The translations under genes and the position numbers were made by a program. The notes beneath the pieces are model-generated. The model was not told the origin of the DNA and did no database searches. It was given only the letters and a program-made list of their open reading frames with translations. From assembly GCA_965223035.1 (NCBI GenBank), contig OZ244980.1, positions 4,836,001 through 4,900,000 of the forward strand: a stretch of DNA of 64,000 bases, written 5' to 3'. Positions 1-8,952 of this stretch are shown in pieces. The DNA is from CAMDPA01 sp965223035 (lineage in GTDB: Bacteria; Pseudomonadota; Alphaproteobacteria; Rhizobiales; Hyphomicrobiaceae). Positions within the stretch are counted from its first letter, which is position 1. Each line of letters starts with the position of its first letter.

Positions 1-547
1 CGCCGAGCGCGAGTGCGCCTTTGGCGATGCCGGACACCGGCACTGCGGTAAAGTCCGCGTAACTGACGCCGCCATTGGCCAGGGTCGCACCAAGGAAGTC
101 CTGGATGATCGCCAGCGAGGTGTACTGCGTGCCGATCCGCTTGCCCTTGTATTTCTTCAGGTCGCCGATCTTCTGAAGGCCAGAGTCGGCGACCACGGCG
201 GGGCCGGAGCGCAACGGGAACATGGCGCCAACCATGCGCAAGTTCGCCTGTTTTCTTCCCTTGAACGTGCCGACGCCGTCCATCGCGTGCTGCAGCTCGC
301 CACCGTTGGTGAAGCCGAACGGGATCTCACCGCGATTGAGCATCGGGATGTAGGTGGTTGAGCCGGCCATCGGCTGGGTGCGCGCGGTGATTTCGGTCTT
401 GGCGGTCACCACCTTGGCGACGGCGATGCCGGTGCGGTAGCCCAATGTTCCTTGCGGATTGGTGGCCACACCGACGACTTGAGCCGCAGCGGCGCCGCCC
501 AACGCCATCGTCGCGGCGAAAACCGTCAGTCCATGGATTGATGTCAT
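1..547 (-). CDS. TAXI-family TRAP transporter solute receptor (partial)
   Basis: Periplasmic solute receptor of a TAXI-type TRAP transporter, cut by the window edge so that only the first 182 codons are present. The frame begins MTSIHGLTVFAATMALGG, a short signal peptide ending near AAAAQ. It continues with TNPQGTLGYRTGIAVAKVV, the N-terminal binding-lobe pattern of TAXI receptors, and later KKYKGKRIGTQYTS. It lies 80 bases downstream of the fused TRAP permease on the same strand, so the two form one uptake operon. The substrate cannot be read; characterised TAXI systems take dicarboxylates or amino acids. The C-terminal lobe lies outside the window. Confidence 0.85.
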   Translation of the reverse strand, partial: MTSIHGLTVFAATMALGGAAAAQVVGVATNPQGTLGYRTGIAVAKVVTAKTEITARTQPMAGSTTYIPMLNRGEIPFGFTNGGELQHAMDGVGTFKGRKQANLRMVGAMFPLRSGPAVVADSGLQKIGDLKKYKGKRIGTQYTSLAIIQDFLGATLANGGVSYADFTAVPVSGIAKGALALG

Positions 548-627
548 GGCATTCTCCCTTTCTTGCTTTTGGGTTTCCTTTGTACTGTGTTTGAGCGCGG
601 CATTGCCACGGCTCATTGCTCCCACCG

Positions 628-2598
628 TCAACCGCTGTGTGCTGGCACGCCTGTTTTTCGAACGCTGACATACTCGCGCACGACGAGCAGCGCCCCGACA
701 GCGACCCCGGCGAGATCGGCCATACCGCCTAAGCCCAACGCAGCGTCGGGAACCATAGCAGCAATGCCGGCCAAGGTAAGAACTATACGCGATATCCAGC
801 CGAGCGGGCGCGTCAGAAAGCCGACAAAGGCGACCGAGATCAGATAAACACCTACGGTTGCTGTCGCCACGTCGATGGCGATCTGCCAGGGGTCGCCCAA
901 CATCAACAAGGTTGGCGATAGGATGAACAGGAATGGCACGACGTAGGCGACCCAACCCAGCCGCATCGCCACGAAGCCTGTTGCCATCGGATCGGCTTTG
1001 GTCAGGGTCGAGGCGGCAAAGGCGGCGAGCGCGATCGGCGGCGTGATCATCGACATCATGCCGAAGTACAAGATGAACATGTGGGCCGGGATCTCATCGG
1101 CACCCGCCTCGATCACCGCCGGCGCGACGAGGGCAGCGAGCAAGATATAGACGGCCGTCGTCGGCATGCCCATGCCGAGGATGATGCAGATGACTGCGGC
1201 AATGGCGAGCACGATCGATAGCTCGTTGCCGGCGATGTCAACCAACACCGTCGGCAGGGCCAATCCCAACCCCGTCATGTTGAGCACGCCGATCACCAGC
1301 CCAGCCGCCGCCACGATCATGAACAGCCCGACCATCACGATGCCGCTATCGGCCAGCACAGTGTAAAGGTCCCCGAGCCGGATGCGCCGACCTCGATAAC
1401 TGAGAAACAAACTCACGACGAGCAGCACGGCACTGGAGTAAATCGCGGCCACGGCGGCCGGCTGATTCATCCAAAACAGCATATAAATCAGCACCGCGAA
1501 CGGCAGGATGAAATGCCACCCCTGCGCGAGCACTTTCCAGACCTTGGGGATCTCCTGATCGACCACCGAAATGTTGTCCCGCGCAGCGATCAAATCGACT
1601 TGCACAAACACCGCGAAGTAGTAAAGCAGCGCCGGAATCAGCGCGGCGACGACGATGTCCGCGTAAGGGATCTCCAGGAACTCCGCCATCAAGAAGGCAG
1701 CCGCACCCATGATCGGCGGCATGAATTGGCCGCCGGTCGAAGCGATCGCCTCGATGGCGCCGGCATGCGTGGCGCGATAGCCCGCGCGCTGCATCAAGGG
1801 AATGGTGATGATGCCGGTGGTCACCACGTTGGACACGGCGGTGCCCGAGATGGTGCCGAACAAGCCGGAGGCGACGACCGAGATTTTCGCCGCCCCGCCC
1901 CGGCGGCGGCCCATCGTCGCCATCGCCAGATCGGTGAAGAATTCGCCGCCGCCCGCCTTGAACAGCAGCTGACCCATCAAAATGTACATCGTGACGATCG
2001 TGCTCGACACCACCATCGGCAGTCCAAACACGGCGTTCGGATTGAAGCCGAGGTTCACGGTCACCTGCCACAACGGCAGCTTCAGCCCAACCAGGGCGCC
2101 GGGCACCAAATAGGCCAACGGCGCGTAGATCAGAAACACGCCGACCACCGCGAGCAGCACATAGCCGGCCGACCGCCGCAACCCTTCGACCACCAACACC
2201 GTGATGATGGCACCGAGAACGATGACTTCGTCGGTGCTGTTTGCGTAGCCCTCTTCTTTCAACCGCAAATAGTTGGCGCTGACGTAAAACAGCACACCCA
2301 TCGAGGCAACGGCGAGCAACCCATCGTACCAGGTCAGACGCCCGGTCGTCCCGCGCCCAATCGAAATGGTCAAGAACACGATGGCCAGCGACAGGCCCAA
2401 GACAAACGCTTGGAACGTCTCCTCGATCGGCGCGATGCCGAAGCGGCCTAGAAGGTCCAGATTCCAGACCAGGCAGGCCAGGATCATCAACACAGCAAGC
2501 GCTCTGGCAATCTTGACGTGCGGACCGGTTGCAGCGGCTTGGGTGGCGGGAATTTCGGAAACGACTGGGCCAGGTACGGCGACACCTCCATCGCTCAT
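628..2598 (-). CDS. TRAP transporter fused permease (DctQM, TAXI type)
   Basis: Inner-membrane permease of 656 residues in which the small (DctQ-like, 4 TM) and large (DctM-like, 12 TM) subunits are fused, as is usual for TAXI-associated systems. Hydrophobic segments run through the whole protein. The DctM part shows the ordered glycine/proline loops MPPIMGAAAFLMAEF and GMGMPTTAVYILLAAL and the ITPPIALAAFAAS segment. The receptor gene follows on the same transcript. The start chosen is MSDGGVAVPG; its ribosome site is weak (AAGGTG), so a nearby start is possible. An inverted repeat lies about 140 bases upstream of the start. Confidence 0.93.
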   Translation of the reverse strand: MSDGGVAVPGPVVSEIPATQAAATGPHVKIARALAVLMILACLVWNLDLLGRFGIAPIEETFQAFVLGLSLAIVFLTISIGRGTTGRLTWYDGLLAVASMGVLFYVSANYLRLKEEGYANSTDEVIVLGAIITVLVVEGLRRSAGYVLLAVVGVFLIYAPLAYLVPGALVGLKLPLWQVTVNLGFNPNAVFGLPMVVSSTIVTMYILMGQLLFKAGGGEFFTDLAMATMGRRRGGAAKISVVASGLFGTISGTAVSNVVTTGIITIPLMQRAGYRATHAGAIEAIASTGGQFMPPIMGAAAFLMAEFLEIPYADIVVAALIPALLYYFAVFVQVDLIAARDNISVVDQEIPKVWKVLAQGWHFILPFAVLIYMLFWMNQPAAVAAIYSSAVLLVVSLFLSYRGRRIRLGDLYTVLADSGIVMVGLFMIVAAAGLVIGVLNMTGLGLALPTVLVDIAGNELSIVLAIAAVICIILGMGMPTTAVYILLAALVAPAVIEAGADEIPAHMFILYFGMMSMITPPIALAAFAASTLTKADPMATGFVAMRLGWVAYVVPFLFILSPTLLMLGDPWQIAIDVATATVGVYLISVAFVGFLTRPLGWISRIVLTLAGIAAMVPDAALGLGGMADLAGVAVGALLVVREYVSVRKTGVPAHSG

Positions 2599-2735
2599 CT
2601 CTGGCGCACCTTGTGTTGCATCGACTATCCAGTAGCTCGGCTATTTCTTCCATTTTTCCCACCAACCTAGACAGGACCCGTCGAGCTGTCTATGGCCAGG
2701 GGCGACGCGTTCGGGACGCAGATGCGCATCGCGCA

Positions 2736-2791
2736 CGCCTCTCATCCCCATATGAGCAAGGTGGCAGGCGCACTGTTATGGGGATGAGGCG
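2736..2791. promoter_or_regulatory. Inverted repeat upstream of the TRAP operon
   Basis: Arms CGCCTCTCATCCCCAT (2736-2751) and ATGGGGATGAGGCG (2778-2791) are complementary apart from a two-base bulge, around a 26-base loop. The structure sits in the region from which the minus-strand TRAP operon must be transcribed. It could be a leader hairpin or an operator. Its function is not shown by sequence. Confidence 0.35.
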
Positions 2792-2862
2792 TTCGTTCCG
2801 TGTGCGCGGCTTGCTCCGTAACGGATGCCTGATCTGAAAACCTCACGAGCAACATAAACTTG

Positions 2863-2945
2863 CTAGATCATTGCTCCTGAAGCGTAGAGCAACTTTCCGC
2901 ATTGATCGGAAGCCTGCCGTTTCCGATCAATGCAGGTTGCTCCAG
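2863..2945. repeat. Family A palindromic repeat, diverged copy
   Basis: Starts CTAGATCATTGCTCC, contains GTAGAGCAACTTTC and a hairpin of GATCGG/CCGATC arms, and ends GCAGGTTGCTCCAG. Both ends are recognisable, but the final CTAG has decayed to CCAG. It lies between the TRAP operon and the flavin monooxygenase gene, 62 bases from the next copy. It encodes nothing. Confidence 0.75.
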
Positions 2946-3007
2946 TGTCCTTCTTGAACCGAGAGTTCGCGCGCGGCCGGCTGCGAAATCATACGAAGTT
3001 CAGCACA

Positions 3008-3068
3008 CTAGATCATCGCGCCTTTAATCGGGATCGTTCCGATTCCGATTAAAGGCAGGTTGCTCTAG
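3008..3068. repeat. Family A palindromic repeat; supplies a stop codon
   Basis: 61 bp bounded by CTAG on both sides: CTAGATCATCGCGCC at the left end and GCAGGTTGCTCTAG at the right. The core arms CCTTTAATCGG and CCGATTAAAGG form a strong hairpin. The terminal TAG read on the minus strand (3067-3065) is the stop codon of the flavin monooxygenase. Confidence 0.92.
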
Positions 3069-4264
3069 TGGATGTTCGCCGCGTCCTTAAGGCTTTCAAT
3101 CAGTGCCGTTTTCAGCAAAAACGCTTTGGCGAGTTGCGGGTCCTGCGCACGTCGGCGCATCGCGTCGCGATATTCGGCGCGCTTGACCGGGTCCTTCTGT
3201 TCCATCGCTTGCTTGTTGGCGATCGTTGCGATCTGCACATGCTCGGTGGCCACATGCCGACGTTGCTTGGCATAGCGATCAAGCGCTCCCTCGCCCTCCT
3301 CGCCCTGCAGCACCCGGATCATGTTGTCCGCCAAGTTGACGGCGTCATGGATGCCGCTGTTCATTCCCATCGCCCCAATCGGGCTGTTCAGATGCGCCGA
3401 ATCGCCCACCAACAGCATGCGACCGTTGCGGAAGCTGGTCGCGACGCGCTGGTTCACGACGTACGAATCGTAGATGACGATGTCATAGGGCTCGGAGCGC
3501 GGATGGAAGCGCTGAAGTTTGCGTTGCGCCATCTTCAGTGCCGCCTCGCCACGGTAGGGCTCGTCGGGGAACACCGGTGTCACCAGACGATAGACGCCGG
3601 GAGGCCCGGTCCAAGAGATCTTGAACAGATTGTACCACTCCTGCGGGTCCGCGATGTAGTTGCGATAGGCGTAGCCATCCTGCGCGAAATCGTAGGAGGT
3701 GCCGATGATGGCGAACCGCTCGGGATAGGTGAATCCTTCAAAGCTAATGCCGGCCAGGTCGCGCACCGTGCTTTTGGCGCCGTCGGCACCGATCAAATAG
3801 CTGCCCTGGTGCCGATGCCTTTGGCCATCGGCTGCTTCGACCGTGACCTCGACGCCCGCGGCCGTTTGCGATGCATCGACCACCTTGCTCTCGGTGTGAC
3901 AGCGAACGGTCTTGACCTCATCCAGCATCCGATAGGTGGTCCGCGCAAGCTTATCCTGCTCGCACTGCAGCACCCACGGATGACGGGTCTCATCCTTGAT
4001 CAGCGCGTGATCGAACGACGCCAACAGCTCCTTGCCGTCGTAATAGTTGACGATCGGGCAAACGATGCCCTGCGGCTCGATCAGCCGATAGATCCCTAGA
4101 TCATCCAGGATATCGAGCGATGCGGGATGGATGGTCGCCGCTCTCGGCTCCGAGTGAACGATGTCTCCCTGGTCGAACAGCAAGACCTCGAAGCCCGCAC
4201 GGCCGAGCACCAAAGCGACGATAAGGCCGACGGGACCACCGCCGGCGATAATGACAGGAGGCAT
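3065..4264 (-). CDS. FAD-dependent aromatic-ring monooxygenase (PheA/TfdB/MhpA-like)
   Basis: A 399-residue flavoprotein hydroxylase. The N-terminus MPPVIIAGGGPVGLIVALVL is the dinucleotide-binding fold. GADGAKSTVRD is the DG motif near residue 160. GDSAHLNSPIGAMGMNSGIHD near residue 290 is the GD/FAD-ribityl motif. Such enzymes insert one oxygen into phenolic or hydroxylated aromatic substrates using NAD(P)H. It is shorter than PheA/TfdB (about 580-600), so the thioredoxin-like C-terminal domain is absent. The start lies 42 bases after the VOC gene on the same strand, suggesting joint aromatic catabolism. The stop codon TAG is the end of the family A repeat at 3008-3068. The substrate is unknown. 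Confidence 0.88.
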   Translation of the reverse strand: MPPVIIAGGGPVGLIVALVLGRAGFEVLLFDQGDIVHSEPRAATIHPASLDILDDLGIYRLIEPQGIVCPIVNYYDGKELLASFDHALIKDETRHPWVLQCEQDKLARTTYRMLDEVKTVRCHTESKVVDASQTAAGVEVTVEAADGQRHRHQGSYLIGADGAKSTVRDLAGISFEGFTYPERFAIIGTSYDFAQDGYAYRNYIADPQEWYNLFKISWTGPPGVYRLVTPVFPDEPYRGEAALKMAQRKLQRFHPRSEPYDIVIYDSYVVNQRVATSFRNGRMLLVGDSAHLNSPIGAMGMNSGIHDAVNLADNMIRVLQGEEGEGALDRYAKQRRHVATEHVQIATIANKQAMEQKDPVKRAEYRDAMRRRAQDPQLAKAFLLKTALIESLKDAANIH

Positions 4265-4305
4265 TTCTGGCCCGTCGTTGATCGATGATTTTGGTCGGTT
4301 TCGGT

Positions 4306-4737
4306 CTATTCGGCGGCGGCCTTACCGGTCGGCTCCGCCGGGACCACCTCCTTGACCGCACCTTTCCACCCGGAGTGGGTCAAATCGAACACCACGCCGT
4401 TGGGGTCGGTGTATTTGACCTCATAATAGGTGTTTGGATTGTCGTCGACGCGACCCATCAAATAGCTGCCACCTGCCTTTTTCACCTTCTCGGCGGCTTC
4501 GTCGAGATCGTCGACCCACATGCCGAAATGCACCAGGCCTTGGGCCTTGTCGCCGGGCGGGAAACCGGGGACGTCACCGGGAAACTTCAACAGCGCCACA
4601 TTGATGGTGCCGTCCGTCATGTAAATGCCAAGGCCGGCCGGCCCAGCCCGGGTCATGCCGAAGGCCTGCTCGAAGAATTGCGCCGCCTGCTCGGGATCGG
4701 GCACGTTGAGCGCAATGTGGCGAAGTCGGGCTACCAT
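4306..4737 (-). CDS. VOC family (glyoxalase/dioxygenase fold) protein
   Basis: A 143-residue single-domain vicinal-oxygen-chelate protein: MVARLRHIALNVPDPEQAAQ opens the first beta-alpha-beta module, and VHFGMWVDDLDEAAEKVKKAG the second. FDLTHSG near the end lies in the metal-site strand. Candidate ligands are His7 in the first module and the His of VHFG. The start is placed at MVARL because AAGGAG lies eight bases upstream; the longer frame adds an unrelated 19 residues. It is the first gene of a two-gene unit with the flavin monooxygenase and may act on a ring-cleavage or hydroxylated aromatic intermediate (inference). Confidence 0.88.
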   Translation of the reverse strand: MVARLRHIALNVPDPEQAAQFFEQAFGMTRAGPAGLGIYMTDGTINVALLKFPGDVPGFPPGDKAQGLVHFGMWVDDLDEAAEKVKKAGGSYLMGRVDDNPNTYYEVKYTDPNGVVFDLTHSGWKGAVKEVVPAEPTGKAAAE

Positions 4738-5272
4738 GTTCTGCTCCTTGTCCAGTCTTCGATCGATCGACCTTGGCAGTATGGCGCAAAGCATTGGAAA
4801 TCACTTGCCCGACGTCAAGGTCTGTTAGCACCGCATGTCTTGACGATGCCAGCTTGCGGCTCCACCTCCTGCCCGCATTGATCGAGGTCCGTGCGGCCAG
4901 CCGCCGCCATGCGTGCATCGATGGGAGGACGGCGAGACTGCAACGCCGTTGACCTGGAGGTCGTTGACCAATCACCCGGCGATCGCCCGCGAGCTGACGC
5001 TCAACATGCTGCCCACCGGCTCTTCTGCCATCATCAAGGACAGCCAAGACTTCACCTTCGCGGCCTTTGACGCGTCGTCTAGGGCGAGCAGCCGGCGAGC
5101 AGGACGCCGGGCTGCAGGACCCGGGCTGCAGGACGGGCATAGCGCGCTCGAGATCAGCCTGTGAGCGCAGCTAGAGCAAGCTGCCTTAAATCGGAACCGG
5201 CTTTGCGGTTCCGATTTAAGGCGCGATGATCTAGGCTCATCAAGGCTGGCGCGCAGCTGCTCGCGGACCGCC
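4738..5272. other. Intergenic region with one family A repeat
   Basis: 535 bases between the VOC gene and the CocE-like hydrolase. Apart from the repeat at 5172-5234 I see no gene: frames here have no recognisable domain and no convincing ribosome site. The promoter of the VOC-monooxygenase unit should lie in the left part. Confidence 0.5.
5172..5234. repeat. Family A palindromic repeat (module with AAATCGGAACCG core)
   Basis: 63 bp, CTAGAGCAAGCTGCCTT at the left, a perfect hairpin CTTAAATCGGAACCG / CGGTTCCGATTTAAG, and GCGCGATGATCTAG at the right. It lies 38 bases past the stop codon of the CocE-like gene. It is almost identical to the copy at 20834-20896. Confidence 0.92.
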
Positions 5273-7021
5273 TCACGTCGGTGGAATCACCGGCAGCAGC
5301 AGGTGCGCGGGCTGCTCCGGCCCGATGTGCAAGGTGACGTCGCCGCCAAAAATGTCGGCCGGACGGTCCTGCGGGTGATCATGGCGGAACGGGCCCACGC
5401 CGGTGAACACCTTGCCGAGCGTCGCCAATCCTTCAGCCTTGCCACCAGGGTACTCATAATCGCGTCCACGCACCGACAGCGCGATCCGATAGCCCTTCGG
5501 CACGACGATGCAGGTTGGCCAGATCTCGACGTCGAGCGGATAGACCTGACCGGGCGTCAGCGGCTGGATCTCGTCGTGGGCATGATACGGCCGGTAGGGC
5601 TGGGTCAGGTCGTCGTCGAGCTTGCGATGGGACGCACGCAGCCAACCCTGCGCGATCGGCGTGTTGGGATCGAGCGCGCCCATGAACGTGACCTCTTTGA
5701 AATCCGGCGCGAACACCCGCAGGACCAAGAACAGATCGGCGTCCCGGGTGGCTGACGAGACCCACAGCTTGGCGGCGGCCGGTCCGGTGATCTCGGTGGC
5801 AACCGTCAACGGATCGGAGACGAACGTCACACCGTCACCCAGCCCGGCATAGGTGACGCTGCCGCCCTCGGTCGGCGGATCAACAGACAAGCGATGGCCG
5901 TCGGGATCCAGATAAAATTGGGTCCAGCGCGTGCGCGCCAACGGCCATTCGTTCTCACCGCGCGGCTCGAAGCGCTCGCCTGGATGGCGGATCAGCAGCG
6001 ACACTTTCGGCTGCTCAGCCCAGCCCGCGTGCTCGCCTTTCAGGAAATGGCCGAAGAACCGCTTCTGCAGCGCGACACCATAGTCTGTATAAAACTCCGT
6101 CCAATGTTCGATGCCGTGAACCTCGAGCCATTTGTGCTCGGACGCCGCGCGCACGAAGCCTTCGAAATTGCCGCGCGGATGCAGACCCTGCCCGCCCCAG
6201 TTGGCCGCTGAAAGGAGCGGCACGGTGACGCTCGACCAATCCGGCATCCGGGATCGCCAATAAGCATCGCTGGCCAGGCGATTGGCCCGGCAGTCGACGG
6301 GGAACTCGCGACGCCGCGCGCCCAACTGTTCCGGCGTCAGCGTCTCGGGCCCGGCCACCCAATCTCCTGTCATGCGGCTGCGATAGCCGTCTCGGCCCTT
6401 GCCGTGCTGGACCGACAGCACCTGAGACGGGAACCAGGTGTCGGCAAACGTGCAATAAATGCCGCCATGGTGACTCATATCGCGATAGTAGTCGGCCGCG
6501 CCCTCCCACACGCAGATCGCGCTCAAGTGCGGCGGCTGCAAAGCCGCCGCCTGCCATTGGTTCATACCGTAGTAGGAGATGCCGTTGAGGCCGACCTTGC
6601 CATTGCACCAGGGTTGCTCGGCGGCCCACTCGATGCAGGCATATAAATCCTCCGCCTCCTCCAGCGACCACAGGTCCATAACACCCTGTGAACGGCCGGC
6701 GCCGCGCGAATCCACGCGCACGACCGCGTAGCCGTCCGGAACCCACCGCTCCGGATCGACGACCTCCCAGTTCTGGTACTTGCTGGTGGTGCCGGCGGTG
6801 ACGTCGGGATGCTCGCGGACCATGCGCTGCCATTGGTCGGTATAGCCATCCTCAAAATGCAAACCCTTGCCGTAAGGTCCCAGGCTCATGATCGCCGGAT
6901 AGGCGCCGTCATCGAGCGGGCGAAACACGTCGGCCCTCAGAACGATGCCGTCTTCCATGGTGATCGGGACATCCCAGTCGATCCGCATGCCATCGCGGTT
7001 ATCGCCCTGTCCGGTAATCAT
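5273..7021 (-). CDS. CocE/NonD family hydrolase (X-Pro dipeptidyl-peptidase-like)
   Basis: A 582-residue serine hydrolase with an N-terminal alpha/beta-hydrolase and a C-terminal jelly-roll as in cocaine esterase CocE and alpha-amino-acid ester hydrolases. RVDSRGAGRSQG (about 102-113) is the oxyanion-side loop, and GLNGISYYGMNQ contains the nucleophile Ser149 in a G-x-S-x-x-G elbow. HGIEHWTEFY carries the likely catalytic His. The C-terminal half has LWVSSATRDADLFLVLRVF and YRIALSVRGRDYEYP, typical of the beta-sandwich. GGAGG four bases before the ATG supports the start. Hydrolysis of an ester or amide is expected, with the substrate unknown. The ABM-domain gene lies upstream on the same strand. 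Confidence 0.92.
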   Translation of the reverse strand: MITGQGDNRDGMRIDWDVPITMEDGIVLRADVFRPLDDGAYPAIMSLGPYGKGLHFEDGYTDQWQRMVREHPDVTAGTTSKYQNWEVVDPERWVPDGYAVVRVDSRGAGRSQGVMDLWSLEEAEDLYACIEWAAEQPWCNGKVGLNGISYYGMNQWQAAALQPPHLSAICVWEGAADYYRDMSHHGGIYCTFADTWFPSQVLSVQHGKGRDGYRSRMTGDWVAGPETLTPEQLGARRREFPVDCRANRLASDAYWRSRMPDWSSVTVPLLSAANWGGQGLHPRGNFEGFVRAASEHKWLEVHGIEHWTEFYTDYGVALQKRFFGHFLKGEHAGWAEQPKVSLLIRHPGERFEPRGENEWPLARTRWTQFYLDPDGHRLSVDPPTEGGSVTYAGLGDGVTFVSDPLTVATEITGPAAAKLWVSSATRDADLFLVLRVFAPDFKEVTFMGALDPNTPIAQGWLRASHRKLDDDLTQPYRPYHAHDEIQPLTPGQVYPLDVEIWPTCIVVPKGYRIALSVRGRDYEYPGGKAEGLATLGKVFTGVGPFRHDHPQDRPADIFGGDVTLHIGPEQPAHLLLPVIPPT

Positions 7022-7181
7022 GTGGCCTCCGCAGCTGCCATGCGCGCCGGCGCGTCAGCGCCGTTTGACCTCGCGCACAATCGTTTGAGACAGTCTTGCC
7101 TGGCGATTATTTTCAAACCTGATCCAATGTAAAAATGAGAGATCGGCGGCACGAGCGTAACGGTCCCAACAGACCCAACCT

Positions 7182-7469
7182 TTAGGACAGAAGGTCGTCG
7201 GCATTGTCGAACACCTCGACCTGCGGCGCGCCGACGAGCGCGTCGGCCAAGCTCGCCAGCACGCTTCGGATCTGAGGTGCCGCGGCCTCCGCGGCGGCCT
7301 GGGACTCATAGACCGCCATCACCACACAGCGACCGTCGGCACGCCACGCCAAGGTATTTGACTTCAAACCGGCGACGGATTTCATTTGCGCCTTCAGCGC
7401 ACCGAGTTGGCCGGCCAGCTGATTGATGCGATCCGGCTTCGCCGTCAGCGTCGTCACGCGGGCATACAT
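7182..7469 (-). CDS. Small ABM-domain (antibiotic biosynthesis monooxygenase-like) protein
   Basis: A 95-residue protein beginning MYARVTTLTAKPDRINQL, with GCVVM-like strand residues RCVVMAVYESQAAAEAA. This pattern is typical of dimeric ferredoxin-like alpha/beta-barrel (ABM/EthD-like) proteins. GGGAGG lies five bases before the ATG. It precedes the CocE-like hydrolase by 160 bases on the same strand and may be cotranscribed. Members range from quinone-forming monooxygenases to stress proteins, so no specific reaction is claimed. Confidence 0.75.
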   Translation of the reverse strand: MYARVTTLTAKPDRINQLAGQLGALKAQMKSVAGLKSNTLAWRADGRCVVMAVYESQAAAEAAAPQIRSVLASLADALVGAPQVEVFDNADDLLS

Positions 7470-7589
7470 GTGGGCCTCCCTGGGTTCTCAGTGAGCAGAA
7501 GCTCAACAGATTGCCTTGGGGCGGGGAGGCTGGCAAGCGTGGTCAAGCATCGATGTGTCGCGCCCGCGAGCGTTCAGCCTCGGTCTGCG

Positions 7590-7650
7590 CTAGAGCAACC
7601 TGCCTTTAATCGGAATCGGAACGATCCCGATTAAAGGCGCGATGATCTAG
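7590..7650. repeat. Family A palindromic repeat
   Basis: 61 bp, CTAGAGCAACCTGCC at the left end and GCGCGATGATCTAG at the right. The hairpin core is TTTAATCGGAATCG / CGATCCCGATTAAA. It is the inverse of the copy at 3008-3068. It ends 17 bases beyond the stop codon of the unknown protein at 7668-8333. Confidence 0.92.
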
Positions 7651-7667
7651 GCCGCCGGGACGTATCA

Positions 7668-8333
7668 TCAGGCATCGGTGTCGGACGGCGGAGAACGGCG
7701 CAGCTCGGCGCCTATAGCCGCGCCATCCAAACGCGTGCGAAGCTGGGTGCGCACCTCATGCCAGCGAAATCGAATGGAATTGGTGACAATCTCCGCGTCG
7801 GCGGCCTTCATCTCGTCCGTCACCGGCGCCGCGGCCAACAATTCCTTCGGACTGAGCGTGAAAGCCTGCTCGCCCTCGGCGGCGTGGTCCCAATCGATCG
7901 CCCGGATGCGATGCGCGAACGCGTTGAGACTGGCCCGCCGGTCTCGATCGGCCGTGTCGGCGTCAATCTCGCCGAGCGCCCCTGCAAAGCAGCTGCGCGC
8001 CAACGCATCGGCTTGTTGCCGCGACAGCTCGCTGTGCTGCGTAACGCTGGCGACAGCGAATACGGTCAAATCGGACGCGCAGGCAACAAACACCCGCCGG
8101 CTGGCTTGGCTGATCGCTTTAGAAAACACGTCGTCCTCGAACAGCTGCGGATAGCTGGTGCCCATGCGCGTCTTCAAATAGCCGAACAGCGACGTCTGCG
8201 CGATGTAGGCCGATCGCGTCCTGATGAAGCTCTGCAAATCTGCGATTGATGCAATTGGGCCACGATCAAACCGTCGGCGCAACGCCTCGATCACGTGTTT
8301 TCCGGCCCGACCCAACATTCGCACGGAGAGCAT
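7668..8333 (-). CDS. Conserved-looking protein of unknown function
   Basis: About 221 residues from the chosen start MLSVRMLGRAGK; an upstream ATG would add 18. It is helix-rich and acidic with no signal peptide or membrane segment. Visible stretches are IADLQSFIRTRSAYIAQTSLFGYL, FACASDLTVFAVAS-like residues in the middle, and SPKELLAAAPVTDEMKAADAEIV near the end. I do not recognise the family. It is divergent from the DUF4212/symporter pair with a 340-base gap. Codon use matches its neighbours and the frame is long, so it is probably a real gene. The start is uncertain. Confidence 0.65.
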   Translation of the reverse strand: MLSVRMLGRAGKHVIEALRRRFDRGPIASIADLQSFIRTRSAYIAQTSLFGYLKTRMGTSYPQLFEDDVFSKAISQASRRVFVACASDLTVFAVASVTQHSELSRQQADALARSCFAGALGEIDADTADRDRRASLNAFAHRIRAIDWDHAAEGEQAFTLSPKELLAAAPVTDEMKAADAEIVTNSIRFRWHEVRTQLRTRLDGAAIGAELRRSPPSDTDA

Positions 8334-8676
8334 CGGCGGTCGCTCACGCTGATCAAACGAAGTTGGACAAAGTCCAAATCCATACATTCAGGCTTTGGGA
8401 ATCCGCACTACCATCTGATTCCACAAAAGAAAGTCGCCATTTCATCGGCGCCGCGCGGCAGCTGCAGCGTGCGCGGGTGGCGCGACCACACTCGCCGGCA
8501 CGTCATCCGACCTAGACCTATGGCTAATTTACACTTGATGATTGTTTTTAACACCCTGACCCTGCCGGTGGTCTGCGGTGCGCGCGGATTGGCCCGGTCA
8601 ATACGTGGGAGAGGAGCCAATACGTGGGAGAGGAGCGCATCGCCCGGGTTTGGGCTTCCGGCGTGGGGAGAAGGCA

Positions 8677-8940
8677 ATGAGTACCCAACTATCGGACAAG
8701 CAACGTCGCCATTGGAGCCGAACATCGAATCTCAACATACTCGTGTTGGTGATTTGGTTCATCGTGTCGTTTGTCGTCAATTGGTTCGCCAAGGACCTCA
8801 ACGCCTACACCTTCATCGGCTTCCCGCTCGGCTACTACATGGCTGCGCAAGGCTCGCTGATCATATTCGTGCTGCTGATTTTCTTCCAGAACTTCGCGCA
8901 GGATGCGATTGATCGCGACGCCGGGCTCAACGGCGAATAG
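8677..8940 (+). CDS. DUF4212 small subunit of a sodium:solute symporter
   Basis: An 87-residue membrane protein with two hydrophobic helices (LNILVLVIWFIVSFVVNWFA and GYYMAAQGSLIIFVLLIFF). Between them is the loop AKDLNAYTFIGFPLGYYMA, diagnostic of DUF4212. GGGAGAAGG just before the ATG fixes the start at MSTQLSD. It precedes the large symporter by 12 bases, the standard arrangement for the VC_2705 subgroup, where the small protein accompanies the transporter. Confidence 0.92.
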   Translation: MSTQLSDKQRRHWSRTSNLNILVLVIWFIVSFVVNWFAKDLNAYTFIGFPLGYYMAAQGSLIIFVLLIFFQNFAQDAIDRDAGLNGE

Positions 8941-8952
8941 GGGGGTGCGGCA

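Noticed and set aside
1346..2665. Long antisense/alternate frames across the TRAP permease
   Set aside because: They are arginine- or histidine-rich shadows of the real coding frame with no domain; typical of GC-rich DNA.
4574..5140. ORF spanning the upstream region of the VOC gene
   Set aside because: Overlaps the VOC gene in another frame and has no domain; arginine-rich shadow.
7386..7634. ORF on the plus strand ending with the family A peptide
   Set aside because: It is antisense to the ABM-domain gene and reaches the repeat by chance; no start signal.
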